Below, in pieces: positions 24,478 through 33,914 of a stretch of DNA of 64,000 nucleotides. Source of the stretch: Paenibacillus sp. FSL H7-0326. Lineage in GTDB: Bacteria > Bacillota > Bacilli > Paenibacillales > Paenibacillaceae. Made by a program: the position numbers and the translations under genes. The number at the start of each line of letters is the position of its first letter. Position 1 is the first letter of the stretch. The notes under the pieces were generated by a model. That model worked only from the letters and a program-made list of their open reading frames with translations, did no database searches and was not told where the DNA came from. The DNA lies in contig NZ_MPVN01000005.1 in the NCBI RefSeq assembly GCF_001955535.1, positions 372,001 to 436,000 on the forward strand, read 5' to 3'.

Positions 24478-25302
24478 TTATTTAACGGACCCCGTCATTC
24501 CTGCAACAAAATGCTTTTGCATCAAGAAGAATACGATGGCCGTCGGCAATGTTGTAATAACAATTGCGGACATGATCAAGCCGTAGTCCGGAGCATACCC
24601 CGATCCGAGATTCGAGATCAGTAGCGGCACTGTCATATTTTCCGGTGATTGAAGCACGATGAGCGGCCACAGGTAGTTGTTCCAGCTGTTCAGGAACGTA
24701 ATGATCGCTGCTGCTGCATACGTGGATTTCATCGTCGGCATATACACTCGGAAGAACAATCCAAGCTCTGTTAATCCATCCATACGCCCTGCTTCGAGCA
24801 GATCCTTCGGAAACATCTTCGTGCTCTGACGGAAGAAGAAGATCAGGAACGCCGTTGTAAAGGTTGGCAGGATAACAGCTGCCGCTGAGTCGATACCGAA
24901 GAATGGTGCTACGTTGGATACCTTCGCAAACATTTGATACAAAGGCACCATTATTGCGGCAAACGGAATCATCATGGACGCAAGCAGGATGTTAAATACG
25001 ACATCCTTGGCTTTGCTGCGGTAAACCTCAAATCCATAACCGGCTGCCGATGCAACGAGCAAGGACAGAATGGTTGTGATGATGGAGATTTTGGCCGAAT
25101 TCCAGAGCGCCTGCCACATATCTACGCTGTTGAATAAGTTCGTAACGTTCTCTATAAGATGGGACCCCGGCAGCAATGTTCCCTTCGTAACATCCACGGA
25201 CTGGTTCGTTGCGCTTACGATCATCCATATGAACGGGAAGATAGAAACGAGGGTGGCGATAATAAGGAACAGGTACGTAAAAAAGCGTTTCGGCTTGATC
25301 AT
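24478..25302 (-). CDS. Carbohydrate ABC transporter permease (MalG type)
   Basis: A 274-residue inner membrane subunit with about six helices. The EAA loop reads DLLEAGRMDGLTELGLFFRVYMP and the C-terminus AGMTGSVK is typical of MalG-type permeases. Its start overlaps the stop of the upstream permease gene by four bases (ATGA type). It belongs to the operon that ends with lacZ, so a beta-galactoside or galacto-oligosaccharide is the likely cargo. No ATPase is encoded in this operon; a shared MsmX-type ATPase must serve it, and the one at 38771 is a candidate. Confidence 0.92.
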   Translation of the reverse strand: MIKPKRFFTYLFLIIATLVSIFPFIWMIVSATNQSVDVTKGTLLPGSHLIENVTNLFNSVDMWQALWNSAKISIITTILSLLVASAAGYGFEVYRSKAKDVVFNILLASMMIPFAAIMVPLYQMFAKVSNVAPFFGIDSAAAVILPTFTTAFLIFFFRQSTKMFPKDLLEAGRMDGLTELGLFFRVYMPTMKSTYAAAAIITFLNSWNNYLWPLIVLQSPENMTVPLLISNLGSGYAPDYGLIMSAIVITTLPTAIVFFLMQKHFVAGMTGSVK

Positions 25303-26207
25303 TTTTTATCGCCTCCAATCTTGTTCTGAATGATAGTAAGCAGTACAACCATAACCACGATGGAGTAGGATACTGTTGCTGCATAGCCGAAGTCCGGCGT
25401 GTATTCAAAGGATAGGTTATAAATATATTGCGAGATGGACATGGTCGAGTTACCCGGTCCGCCCTTCGTGATATTGACGACCTCATCAAACAATTGAAGT
25501 GTACCAATCGTAGAGGTAATCCCTGTGAACAGGATCATCGGTTTGAGCAGCGGAATCGTAATTTTGAAGAACTGGGTGAACGCATTCGCCCCATCAATTC
25601 GCGCAGCCTCATACACGGATTTGTCGATGTTTTGCAGGGAAGATAAGTAAAAGATCATGTTATAGCCTGTAAAGCGCCATGTAATGGCGATAATAATCGT
25701 TACCTTTGCCCAAAACGGGTCTGTAATCCATTGAATCGGCTCAGAGATCAGATGGAAGTTCATCAGCATCTTGTTGACGATCCCGTCTGCACCAAACATG
25801 TATTTAAATACAACCGAGTAAGCAACGAGAGAAGTTACTGTCGGCAGGAAGATTGCTGTTCTGAAAAAACCTTTGAATTTCAAATTCTCATCATTCAACA
25901 AGACGGCGATAAAGATCGCCAGTACGAGCATGACTGGAACCTGAATAATCAAGTAAATAAACGTATTTTTTACCGCTGTAATGAAGTTAGCATCACTGAA
26001 CAACCGGATGTAGTTGTCGAATCCGACAAAATCCAGATTCATTCCCCGGCCGGATTTAAACGACAGGATCAACGCCTGAATCATCGGATAGAAATAGAAA
26101 ATACTGATTGCCAGAACCGGTATCAATATAAAGAACCAGCCCGCTAAATTCGTGCGATTGTGACTGACTAAACTTTTGCGGCCTGAGGTCAACTTCGCAG
26201 GTTTCAC
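25299..26207 (-). CDS. Carbohydrate ABC transporter permease (MalF type)
   Basis: A 302-residue permease with six helices and the EAA loop SVYEAARIDGANAFTQFFKITIP. GTG start with GGAAGTGGAG just upstream. It pairs with the MalG-type protein encoded immediately downstream to form the channel. A hairpin separates it from the upstream binding protein gene, probably to keep permease amounts lower. Confidence 0.92.
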   Translation of the reverse strand: MKPAKLTSGRKSLVSHNRTNLAGWFFILIPVLAISIFYFYPMIQALILSFKSGRGMNLDFVGFDNYIRLFSDANFITAVKNTFIYLIIQVPVMLVLAIFIAVLLNDENLKFKGFFRTAIFLPTVTSLVAYSVVFKYMFGADGIVNKMLMNFHLISEPIQWITDPFWAKVTIIIAITWRFTGYNMIFYLSSLQNIDKSVYEAARIDGANAFTQFFKITIPLLKPMILFTGITSTIGTLQLFDEVVNITKGGPGNSTMSISQYIYNLSFEYTPDFGYAATVSYSIVVMVVLLTIIQNKIGGDKK

Positions 26208-26267
26208 GCCACTCCACTTCCTTCCATAACTAAGCTTCTATTTATCTAGGCTATCTTATCTGTTCTT

Positions 26268-26336
26268 TAGAAAACCCTTGCCCCTTCTCCTCTAAAGAGC
26301 AATCCTCTTAAGAAGCAGCGTAAAGAGCAAGGGTTT
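26268..26336 (-). terminator. Hairpin between galactoside binding protein and permease genes
   Basis: On the minus strand AAACCCTTGC and GCAAGGGTTT form the outer stem, followed by TCTAAAG. It lies between the binding protein stop and the first permease, and probably gives partial termination. Confidence 0.65.
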
Positions 26337-26368
26337 GTTGTTATTCCAGCTTTGTGAAAATTTTTAGA

Positions 26369-27661
26369 TTAACGAATTTGCGTTTCTGCTTGAGTCTGAG
26401 CATCCGCTAGAACGGCATCCAGATCCTGTCCGCCAAGGTAGCTCTGCATCGCGACAACCAAAATGTCTTCAATTGCATACGTGTTCAGACCATAGTTCAC
26501 ATTCGGAATTTGTTCTGTCCAAGCTGCAAAATCGGATACGACTTTTTGATTCTGGAAGAATTCATCTTCCGCTTTGTATGCTTCACCTTCTGCAGCGGCT
26601 TTAAGTGTACCGATAACGCCTACATCTGTGTTCAAGGTTTGATACAGATCCACATCAGATCCAAAAGTTTGCTTCAAGAATTCTGCTGCTGCTTCTTTGC
26701 CATCGACATTCATGACATACCAGGAGCTTCCTCCAAGGTTAGATGCATGAACAGATCCTTCAACACCAGGAAGCGTAGGAAGTGGAGCTACTGCCCATTG
26801 ACCGGACTGAGATGCCTCGGCTTTGATGGATGGTGTAATCCAGTTACCTGTAGGCACAGATGCAACTTCTCCACTATTCATTCCACCAACAAATTGGCTC
26901 CAGTCTGAAATAACTTTGACGATACCGGAATCCATCAATTCTTTATAAGTCTCAAATGCCGTCTTCATAGCAGCGTTATCAGCAATCGCTGGAGTTGAAC
27001 CGTCTTCAGCGGTATACCAGCTGCCTGCAGATTGGATCATCATACGAATGATGCCCAGATCATTAGGGTCTTGAGTCAGCATCGCTTTGCCTGTCTTCTC
27101 TTTCACATCTTTACCGATCTCAATGTACTGCTTCCAGTCGATATCCTGCAGATCCTCCAGCTTATAGCCTGCCTGCTCCAGATAGTCGGTTCTGACATAC
27201 ATACCGGTTACACCCGAGTCAAACGGTACGCCATATTGCTTGCCGTCCACACTTGTTGGACCGATCTTATAATCTGCAAAGTCCTCTGCATTGATCACAT
27301 CGGTCAATTCATAGAAAGCATCCGGGTAGGATTGAAGGAAGCTCTGTGCTCTATAGTCTTCAATCAATACAATGTTTGGAAGTCCTTTTGTCGATCCAGA
27401 GTTAAGTCCCGTGTTCAGCTTCTGTACAATGTCATTCTGTGCATTTTCAACGATGTTGACTGTCAAGTCCGGATTAACCTCAGCATAAGCTTCTTTTGCT
27501 TTATTCATTGCCGCAATATTGAATGCCGGGTCCCAAGCCCAAACGGTAATTTCATTCGTTTCTGCGCTTTGGCCTGAGTCGGATTCTCCTCCTCCACCGC
27601 CACAAGCGGTCAGCAGCACTGCACTTGCCAGCATAACAGACAATAATTTTTTCAAAATCAT
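26369..27661 (-). CDS. Carbohydrate ABC transporter substrate-binding lipoprotein
   Basis: A 430-residue family 1 solute-binding protein with lipoprotein signal peptide (lipobox LTAC, Cys20). Conserved features include ITVWAWDPAFNIAAM at the mature start and IVLIEDYRAQSFLQSYPDAF; NLGGSSWYVMN marks the hinge region. It captures the sugar for the two permeases downstream. It has its own promoter region of about 250 bases with a cre-like site, and lies directly downstream of a two-component system that probably induces it. A galactoside ligand is inferred from lacZ in the same operon. Confidence 0.92.
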   Translation of the reverse strand: MILKKLLSVMLASAVLLTACGGGGGESDSGQSAETNEITVWAWDPAFNIAAMNKAKEAYAEVNPDLTVNIVENAQNDIVQKLNTGLNSGSTKGLPNIVLIEDYRAQSFLQSYPDAFYELTDVINAEDFADYKIGPTSVDGKQYGVPFDSGVTGMYVRTDYLEQAGYKLEDLQDIDWKQYIEIGKDVKEKTGKAMLTQDPNDLGIIRMMIQSAGSWYTAEDGSTPAIADNAAMKTAFETYKELMDSGIVKVISDWSQFVGGMNSGEVASVPTGNWITPSIKAEASQSGQWAVAPLPTLPGVEGSVHASNLGGSSWYVMNVDGKEAAAEFLKQTFGSDVDLYQTLNTDVGVIGTLKAAAEGEAYKAEDEFFQNQKVVSDFAAWTEQIPNVNYGLNTYAIEDILVVAMQSYLGGQDLDAVLADAQTQAETQIR

Positions 27662-27703
27662 AACCTCCTCAAGGCTTGTAAATGAAAACTGAAAAACAAA
27701 AGA

Positions 27704-27717
27704 TGGAAGCGTTTACT
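27704..27717 (-). promoter_or_regulatory. Candidate CcpA cre site upstream of galactoside importer
   Basis: AGTAAACGCTTCCA on the minus strand fits the cre consensus at 12 of 14 positions, 43-56 bases upstream of the binding protein start. It implies glucose repression of galactoside uptake. Confidence 0.5.
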
Positions 27718-27911
27718 CTTGCTATGCTCCCATCTTATCACTCTTGTATGCGTTTTCTTTAGAACTATCTTTGCAAGCTTTTGTTCTTTTATTGGGTGTT
27801 GGCAAGAGTACAAGAGTGGCTGTCAGGTAATATATTTAGCTTTTTGCAATATTTTTATGACAGCTTGTACTCATTTCTTGTGGTTTGGGATTTTTTTCAT
27901 GATTTTAAGTA

Positions 27912-29717
27912 TCAAGAGGAAATAAGCGGCAGACTAATTCTCACCTTGGTTCCTTCCCCGAGCTTGCTTGTAATTTGGACCCCATAGTCTTCTCCGTACA
28001 TAATTTTGATCCGCTCATCCACATTTTTAATCCCAATGCCAGAGAACAGCTTGCGATTCCGCTTGGTCTGCGGGAGCTTGGTCTCTGGAAGCCCGCTTCC
28101 ATCCTCACGGACTGGACGCTCCCGAACAGATCCCATTTCCATTCCGTCCCCATTATCCACGACCTCACAGATCAGCTGTTCATGCTGACTGGATATCATA
28201 ATGAGGATGCTTCCTTCCCCTTTGTGATTAAAAGCATGAAAGAATGCATTCTCGATAAAAGGCTGAATAATGAGCTTAGGCACCTCGTAATCCATGACAT
28301 CCGGCTCGATAAAATAGTTCACGCGAATTTTGTCTCCGTAGCGAACATGGTTAATATACACATAGTTTTTCAGTGTCTCGATTTCCTGCCTCACCGGAAT
28401 GGTGGATTCCACGTCGCTTACCGTATTTTGCAGCAGCGTAATTAAAGAGTTAATCGTCTCTGCTGCCCGTTCACGGTCTCCCTGCTGAACCAGAAATTTA
28501 ATGGACGCGAGCGTGTTGTATAGAAAATGAGGATTAATCTGCATCTGCAGCGCCGCGAGCTCGGCATTACGCTGCTGCTTCTCAGTCTGAACAAGTCTGT
28601 CCACATAGTCATTCAGCTCGTCCAGCATAAAATTGAACGCATTTCCGAGCTCCCGCGCCTCCAGGCTGCTGGTCGAGACATCAACATAATTGCTGAAGCC
28701 CTTCGTCGGGATACCCGACATTTGATGGATCAGCCCTCGCAGAGATCTTGTCATTTTTCTAGTCATAAAATACACGATAATGAGGGATATGCCCACAATA
28801 CCCAGGGTGGTCAGTGTTAACGCTCTTACATTAACCATCTGTCCGATGGCAGCATCCTTATCGATCAGATTGACGAGATAGAAATCGAACTCAGGTAAGT
28901 ATTCGGAGAATAAGATGCGGTCATCACCCAGCAGATCGGCGTTCTTACCTAGCTCCCCACTGCGCTGGTCGGCAACGACTTTGGTCAGCAGTGCCTTATC
29001 CGTCATTCCAATCAGCTCCTGCTGATTGCTGGAGATCACTAATCCTTCATCGTTCATCAGGAGCACATCATTTCCATCACTTGTGAAGTTGGCATAGAAA
29101 GGCTTAAATATACTGTCTCTGATCATGACGTACATTGTTCCATAAATCTCATCCGAGCCATGATGATACAGCGCCTTGGAAGCAACCAGAACAGGCTCCT
29201 TCCATGTGCCGGACTGACTGTCATCATGGTAGAGCTGATATACAATCTTGTGAGGATCACGAATCGTTCTTTCTGTAATCGGATGATCTTCAAGCTCTGC
29301 TGCTGTCGCGGACCCATACCACGGATCTGTCGTATAGCTGCGTCCATTGGCGCCCAGTACCATAATACTGACTTCATAAGCGCTTAAGTTAGAGCTGATC
29401 GTCTTCATTCGCTGTGTCATATTGAATGTCTGCATTGCCAAAGACACTGAATCCGTATCTCCATTCGTCAAATAGTTACGTATCGTTCCGCTCTGACTAA
29501 CTAAGTTCGTGGTGGTAGCCACGGCGCCGTTATAGGATTCAAGATTCGACTTCATCTGATTAAGCAGCTTCGTATTCGTAATGCTGAAAGTCTGCAGGAA
29601 GAGCTGCTCCGACATCCTTATCGTTATTGCCAGTGTGAGTACAGATACCGCAATAAGACTAATCAAGGTCACCAGGAACAGCTTGACAAACAAGCTTTGA
29701 TTATTGAACATTTTCAT
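27912..29717 (-). CDS. Sensor histidine kinase, YesM/LytS type
   Basis: A 601-residue membrane kinase. Helix 1 (about 10-32) and helix 2 (about 285-305) flank an extracellular sensing domain. A HAMP-like linker follows, then the His_kinase domain with phosphoacceptor in QMQINPHFLYNTL, and an HATPase domain (VVDNGDGM, GIGIKNVDERI). The C-terminal catalytic region contains an unusual charged insert (SVRERPVREDGSGLPETK). ATG at 29717 was chosen, ten bases after AGAGG; a TTG nine bases earlier is too close to that site. It partners with the overlapping response regulator and likely senses extracellular sugar, possibly with the binding protein, to induce the lacZ operon. Confidence 0.9.
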   Translation of the reverse strand: MKMFNNQSLFVKLFLVTLISLIAVSVLTLAITIRMSEQLFLQTFSITNTKLLNQMKSNLESYNGAVATTTNLVSQSGTIRNYLTNGDTDSVSLAMQTFNMTQRMKTISSNLSAYEVSIMVLGANGRSYTTDPWYGSATAAELEDHPITERTIRDPHKIVYQLYHDDSQSGTWKEPVLVASKALYHHGSDEIYGTMYVMIRDSIFKPFYANFTSDGNDVLLMNDEGLVISSNQQELIGMTDKALLTKVVADQRSGELGKNADLLGDDRILFSEYLPEFDFYLVNLIDKDAAIGQMVNVRALTLTTLGIVGISLIIVYFMTRKMTRSLRGLIHQMSGIPTKGFSNYVDVSTSSLEARELGNAFNFMLDELNDYVDRLVQTEKQQRNAELAALQMQINPHFLYNTLASIKFLVQQGDRERAAETINSLITLLQNTVSDVESTIPVRQEIETLKNYVYINHVRYGDKIRVNYFIEPDVMDYEVPKLIIQPFIENAFFHAFNHKGEGSILIMISSQHEQLICEVVDNGDGMEMGSVRERPVREDGSGLPETKLPQTKRNRKLFSGIGIKNVDERIKIMYGEDYGVQITSKLGEGTKVRISLPLISS

Positions 29718-29722
29718 GTGTC

Positions 29723-31279
29723 TCAATCCTCTTTTGCAAATTGCTCTCTGCGGTAGGTGCTTGGTGACAGACCCGTAAGCTTCTTGAACACTTTTGTGAA
29801 ATAGCTCTGATCTGAGTACCCTACCTGTGCGCTGATTTCAGAGATGGACTCCTCTGTTGAAGTCAGCAGCTCCTTGGCTTTTTGAACACGGATCTTATTC
29901 AGATACTCGCTGAACCCCTCATTATTATGAGCTGAGAAATAACTCGACAAATAGGATGGGTTAAAATGAAATTGCTTCGCTACTTCAGTCAGCGTAATCG
30001 GCTCCCTGTAATGCTCCTGAATATAGCTCAGCAGCATCGCCATATTCGGATTTACCGCAGTGTTGGTTTCGCCGATTACCTTCTCGGCTTCATGAATGAA
30101 ATCAACAATGCGCTGGATCGCATCCCGGGCATATGCTGCCTCATCAATTCTGCGGAAGAACTCATATTTGCTCTGCTCGAGCCGCTCTGTATCATATTTC
30201 AGCTTTCCGAGTGTATTTGTTACATTGAAAATAAAGTTGCCCAGATAGGCTTTGAATTCGAAAATATCCGTTCGATAATCCATGGATTTGAGATGAATGT
30301 GCTCCAGAAATCCGGCGAAACCTTTCTGAAACTGCTTCCGCTTCAGCTGCTCTGTCAGCTCTCCCATGTCGAGGTCTGCTGTCACCTGAGGCAAGTCCGG
30401 CAGATCCCCTACATAGATAAAATGCTTATCCGGCATATAGAAGGAATACCGTGCAAGCGACAAGAACTGATTCCGATACACCGCCCCTAACTGATAAAAA
30501 TCCGTAAACCGCTCCGTCATGACCATATGGACGCCGGATTTTTGTTCCGGCGGCAAATGCCCTATTCCTCCTCTAACGTCCATAATGAGACTGTTCCAAA
30601 TCTCAGAGTTCATGTTCAGTATATATAGGGCCTGGTCCTTCATATTCAAATGGATGCTTGCCGTATCAGCAATCTGTGAGATCATGGTCTCTACCATCTG
30701 AATCAAGCTGGACCTCACTTCCTGCACTGCGATGTGCTTCAAATCCATGCCTATAAGGACGTAGCTATCCCCTGGCAGGACAGAATTCAGCACTCCGGGT
30801 GGTAGCTCCGCTTCATAACCTGCGATCAGCTTCTCAGCCGCCTGTTCGATATATCTCTCCTCGGCAGGTTCTTCGAGTGCGGTTTCCTGTAATTCCGCAA
30901 TCCGGGCTGCCGTTTTATTCAGAATACTGAGCAGATACTCGGCTTCCAGCTTTGGTTTTAATATATAATCCGCTACACCGCTCTGGAAGGTGGATCTAAC
31001 GTATTCGAATTCACTAAAACTGCTGAGAACGATAACTTCCATCTTGGGATGCCGTTCCTTCACAATTTTCACGAATTTCTCACCATCCATGATGGGCATC
31101 ACAATATCGGTCAGAATAATATGAGGTTTAACTTCCTCCACAAGATCAAGCGCCTCAAGTCCGTTCGCAGCCTCGCCGACAATTCGAAATCCGGCCTGTT
31201 CCCAGTTCATTAGATGCTTAATGCCCTGCCTTACCAGCATTTCGTCATCAACGATCATCACTTTGCATAGGGATTTCAA
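29723..31279 (-). CDS. AraC-type response regulator, YesN type
   Basis: A 518-residue response regulator. The receiver domain (1-125) has phosphoacceptor Asp in IILTDIVMPIMDG and Lys in ILKPK. A long central part (about 150-400) of unknown fold follows. The C-terminal AraC domain (about 415-515) shows FHFNPSYLSSYFSAHNNEGF and ISEISAQVGYSDQSYFTKVF. The stop overlaps the kinase gene's possible TTG start, so the pair is co-translated. Activation of the downstream galactoside importer is inferred from order. Confidence 0.9.
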   Translation of the reverse strand: MKSLCKVMIVDDEMLVRQGIKHLMNWEQAGFRIVGEAANGLEALDLVEEVKPHIILTDIVMPIMDGEKFVKIVKERHPKMEVIVLSSFSEFEYVRSTFQSGVADYILKPKLEAEYLLSILNKTAARIAELQETALEEPAEERYIEQAAEKLIAGYEAELPPGVLNSVLPGDSYVLIGMDLKHIAVQEVRSSLIQMVETMISQIADTASIHLNMKDQALYILNMNSEIWNSLIMDVRGGIGHLPPEQKSGVHMVMTERFTDFYQLGAVYRNQFLSLARYSFYMPDKHFIYVGDLPDLPQVTADLDMGELTEQLKRKQFQKGFAGFLEHIHLKSMDYRTDIFEFKAYLGNFIFNVTNTLGKLKYDTERLEQSKYEFFRRIDEAAYARDAIQRIVDFIHEAEKVIGETNTAVNPNMAMLLSYIQEHYREPITLTEVAKQFHFNPSYLSSYFSAHNNEGFSEYLNKIRVQKAKELLTSTEESISEISAQVGYSDQSYFTKVFKKLTGLSPSTYRREQFAKED

Positions 31280-31616
31280 AATTTCATACCTCCTTTAAAT
31301 ACAAAAAAGCCCAGCTAATCCGCCAGGCGCCCGTTCTTTTGGGACACGTGTATCTTAGATCTGCAGAAAATGGTTATTGAAACGCTTCCGTGCATTTGTT
31401 TTATCTATTGTAAAGATGATATCGTACACAAACAAGCTTAAGTCACGAACGAATTGATTTCTATGTAGGCAAATAAAATAAGCTAAGATGATATTTCATG
31501 CAAATACCTTCTTAGCTTATACAGCTCATTTCTATCATATCGCTATACACTTGGTTTAATACTCGCACTGATGGGTTTTGAAATTTTAACAGACCGTTGT
31601 CAGACGCTGTCCACAA
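31280..31616. other. Intergenic region upstream of the YesN-type regulator
   Basis: A 337-base region with no credible gene. Reading the minus strand, it contains the terminator of the dehydrogenase gene (31470-31520), a GGAAGCGTTTCA element (near 31381-31392) that shares its core with the cre-like site at 27704, and a weak stem followed by T6 close to the regulator's AAAGGAGG ribosome binding site. Confidence 0.4.
31470..31520 (-). terminator. Terminator downstream of the dehydrogenase gene
   Basis: On the minus strand ATAAGCTAAGA and TCTTAGCTTAT form an 11-pair stem followed by TTTATTTG. It lies about 100 bases after the stop of the gene at 31617. Confidence 0.65.
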
Positions 31617-32411
31617 CTAATGCGCCGCTCTCGTCATTCCTCCGCCCTGGTAATCTGTCTCATCTTCCTTAATCTGCACCCCTTTGCTTCTGGCTGCTTC
31701 AAGCAGGTCGGCAGCATCGTCCCGGGGCTTGTACCCGATCAGCGTTTCCAAATATCCGATATCATAATAATTATCGGTATTTGCCGAGGTGCCGTACAAG
31801 CATAGAAACTTATGCTCATCCGAGGCCTCAATGCATTTCTCAGCTAATTGCACCATATCCCGCTCCGAAATCCAAATGTGGGCAGCTCTTTCCGAATGCG
31901 GACGGTCATCACCTGGAAAATTGCCAATTCGAATGTTAATGGAGGATATCCCATGCCGATCTGCATACAATCTCCCGAGCAGCTCAATATAACACTTGCT
32001 TAATCCGTAGAAGCTGTCAGGCCGATAAGGGTCTGTTACCTCTACTTCTTCATCCACTTTATAGAAGCCGGTCGCATGGTTTGAGCTTGCAAAAATAATC
32101 CGTCTCACTCCTTGCTTGCGTGCCGCTTCGTACAAATGATAAGCCCCTGTTACATTGATGGGCAGCACTTTGCCCAGAAAATCTTCTTCATCCTTCGCCC
32201 ATGCAATATGAAGCACGGTGTCCACACCTTTAGTCAGAGCAAGCAGCTGTTCCGCATTGGTAACATCCAGCGGTTTAATGCCCTGTTCCTCATTTGCATT
32301 CAGATCTGCGGCAATAATGTTATACGCCTCTGTTGCCTGTAACCCTTGGACAAGACAGCCTCCAATTCTTCCTGCCGCCCCTGTGATGAGTATATTCCGT
32401 CTATTCGTCAT
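31617..32411 (-). CDS. NAD-dependent dehydrogenase, uronate dehydrogenase-like
   Basis: A 264-residue short-chain/extended Rossmann protein. The nucleotide-binding motif TGAAGRIGG lies at the N-terminus, the catalytic YGLSK near 145, and the stretch FASSNHATGFY is characteristic of uronate dehydrogenase, which oxidises glucuronate or galacturonate to the aldarate lactone. Length matches that family (about 265). Several pectin- or uronate-linked genes occur in the window, which fits. It is monocistronic and ends with a terminator. A related NAD-dependent epimerase activity is the main alternative. Confidence 0.75.
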   Translation of the reverse strand: MTNRRNILITGAAGRIGGCLVQGLQATEAYNIIAADLNANEEQGIKPLDVTNAEQLLALTKGVDTVLHIAWAKDEEDFLGKVLPINVTGAYHLYEAARKQGVRRIIFASSNHATGFYKVDEEVEVTDPYRPDSFYGLSKCYIELLGRLYADRHGISSINIRIGNFPGDDRPHSERAAHIWISERDMVQLAEKCIEASDEHKFLCLYGTSANTDNYYDIGYLETLIGYKPRDDAADLLEAARSKGVQIKEDETDYQGGGMTRAAH

Positions 32412-32556
32412 TCCTTTCTTCCACCCTTCGTAAGATTATTTCCCGGGATATAATGAGGAGTTCTGCTATACCCAGTATTAACCTAAAAACAAAAAACACA
32501 TGCACCATAATTTCAATTGTACATGTGTTCTTGATGGGATTAATTCAAATACCTTA

Positions 32557-33693
32557 TTACAAAGTGTTATAGCCGTTCGGTGCATAAGGCTGAAGCTTCT
32601 CAAGCCAGCTCGCCTCCAGCTTCTTCAGCGCATCCTTCGCATCGTAGAAGGGATTACCCTCCGGCACCTTCAGCTTCTCGAGCACTTCAATCTCGAAAGC
32701 ACGCTCACCAAGCTCTGCCCACTCCTGCTGCAGCCCGCGATTACGGTGACTACCCATGTTCAGCATAAATTGCTGACCGTTGATAGATTTCAAATTCGGT
32801 GTGCTGGCGACGTAGAGCTTACCGTTCTGCTTATTGCGAATTTGGTAAACCCCTGCCTCGATCTTCACTTCTTTGGCCTGCTGCTGTAATTCCTCTCTCC
32901 GGTTCATCTTCTTATCCTCCGCTCCTACAGAATCAGCCAACACATAACGGCTTCCATCTTCTTCTCTGCTCAGAATTCCGTAATCCACCATATATCTGCG
33001 AATCGTCACATAATCCTCATATACTTGTTCGAGTATACGGTTGACCTCAGGCTCCGTGTACACGGCCCCGGGTACGAAGCGCTTAGCAAGCTCGTTCATT
33101 ACAATGATGCGATGCTTCTCCTGCATGGAAAAGGTCTTAAGCGGCCCATCCACTCCATGAGGGAAGTATTTCTTAAGCACCTTGTCTTGTTCGGATGTGG
33201 TAATGCTGTACCTGTCATCATCGTGACCGGCACGTTTGCTGATCGGTGCCGCAAGCTCGGCAGGGCGATTCGGATCATGCTCATTCAGCAGCTCCATGAC
33301 CGCGAGCAGCACCTTGGCCTGACGCTCCTTCTCCTTCAACACAAAACGATGATTGCGTATGGTTGATGTGGACCCTGTACCAAGCTCCTTCTGAATGTCA
33401 GCATCCTTCTTGCCTTCATAGAATTTCGCTAACAGCTTACGTTGTATATCCGAGAGTCCGCTCACACTCTTATCCAGAGATATCAAATATTCAAACACAG
33501 ACCCATGCTCCTGCTCAATATGGATCTGAACATATCTGAATGCTTCATACAAGATACCATCAACTGGATAAATTACTCCCTTCTCAACCCGTTTGCCGCA
33601 GCATACACAGATGAACTCGAGATCGTGCTCCATATATCCACGCTTGATATCCACAAGCCCCGCATCATCCATATAAGCTTTATTCACTTCCAT
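32557..33693 (-). CDS. DUF2087 protein with C-terminal GIY-YIG-like domain
   Basis: A 378-residue multi-domain protein. Near the N-terminus, Cys29, Cys31 and Cys32 with His58 and His63 suggest a small metal site. A LuxR-like helix-turn-helix follows (about 80-120: LSDIQRKLLAKFYEG). Residues 172-252 fit DUF2087 (KYFPHGVDGPLKTFSMQEKH, DYVTIRRYMVDYGIL). Residues 280-375 resemble a GIY-YIG nuclease (GVYQIRN, KLYVAS, and Arg in GSHRNRGLQQEW). The ATG at 33693 has GGAGAG ten bases upstream; an earlier ATG at 33711 has none. It may be a DNA-binding regulator or nuclease; function is unproven. Confidence 0.75.
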   Translation of the reverse strand: MEVNKAYMDDAGLVDIKRGYMEHDLEFICVCCGKRVEKGVIYPVDGILYEAFRYVQIHIEQEHGSVFEYLISLDKSVSGLSDIQRKLLAKFYEGKKDADIQKELGTGSTSTIRNHRFVLKEKERQAKVLLAVMELLNEHDPNRPAELAAPISKRAGHDDDRYSITTSEQDKVLKKYFPHGVDGPLKTFSMQEKHRIIVMNELAKRFVPGAVYTEPEVNRILEQVYEDYVTIRRYMVDYGILSREEDGSRYVLADSVGAEDKKMNRREELQQQAKEVKIEAGVYQIRNKQNGKLYVASTPNLKSINGQQFMLNMGSHRNRGLQQEWAELGERAFEIEVLEKLKVPEGNPFYDAKDALKKLEASWLEKLQPYAPNGYNTL

Positions 33694-33855
33694 ATCATTC
33701 GCACTCTCCATTACATTTTATATAGATATATTATTATTATGTTTGTTTATTGTCAAACAAATATGTATATTGTCTATTTTATATTATTTCATCCATGAAT
33801 CGAGATTAAATCTGCAGCTCACTCCTCTTCGTACAGTCAGAATGATACGAACATC

Positions 33856-33903
33856 AAAAAAAAAGCAGGACCATGAGGGTAAACTCCCTTCATAATCCTG
33901 CTT
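33856..33903 (-). terminator. Terminator of the MurNAc salvage operon
   Basis: On the minus strand AAGCAGGA and TCCTGCTT, with inner GGG/CCC pairing, are followed by a run of T7 or more. It lies 12 bases after the anmK stop and closes the operon that starts at 45419. Confidence 0.88.
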
Positions 33904-33914
33904 ATTCATCTGTT

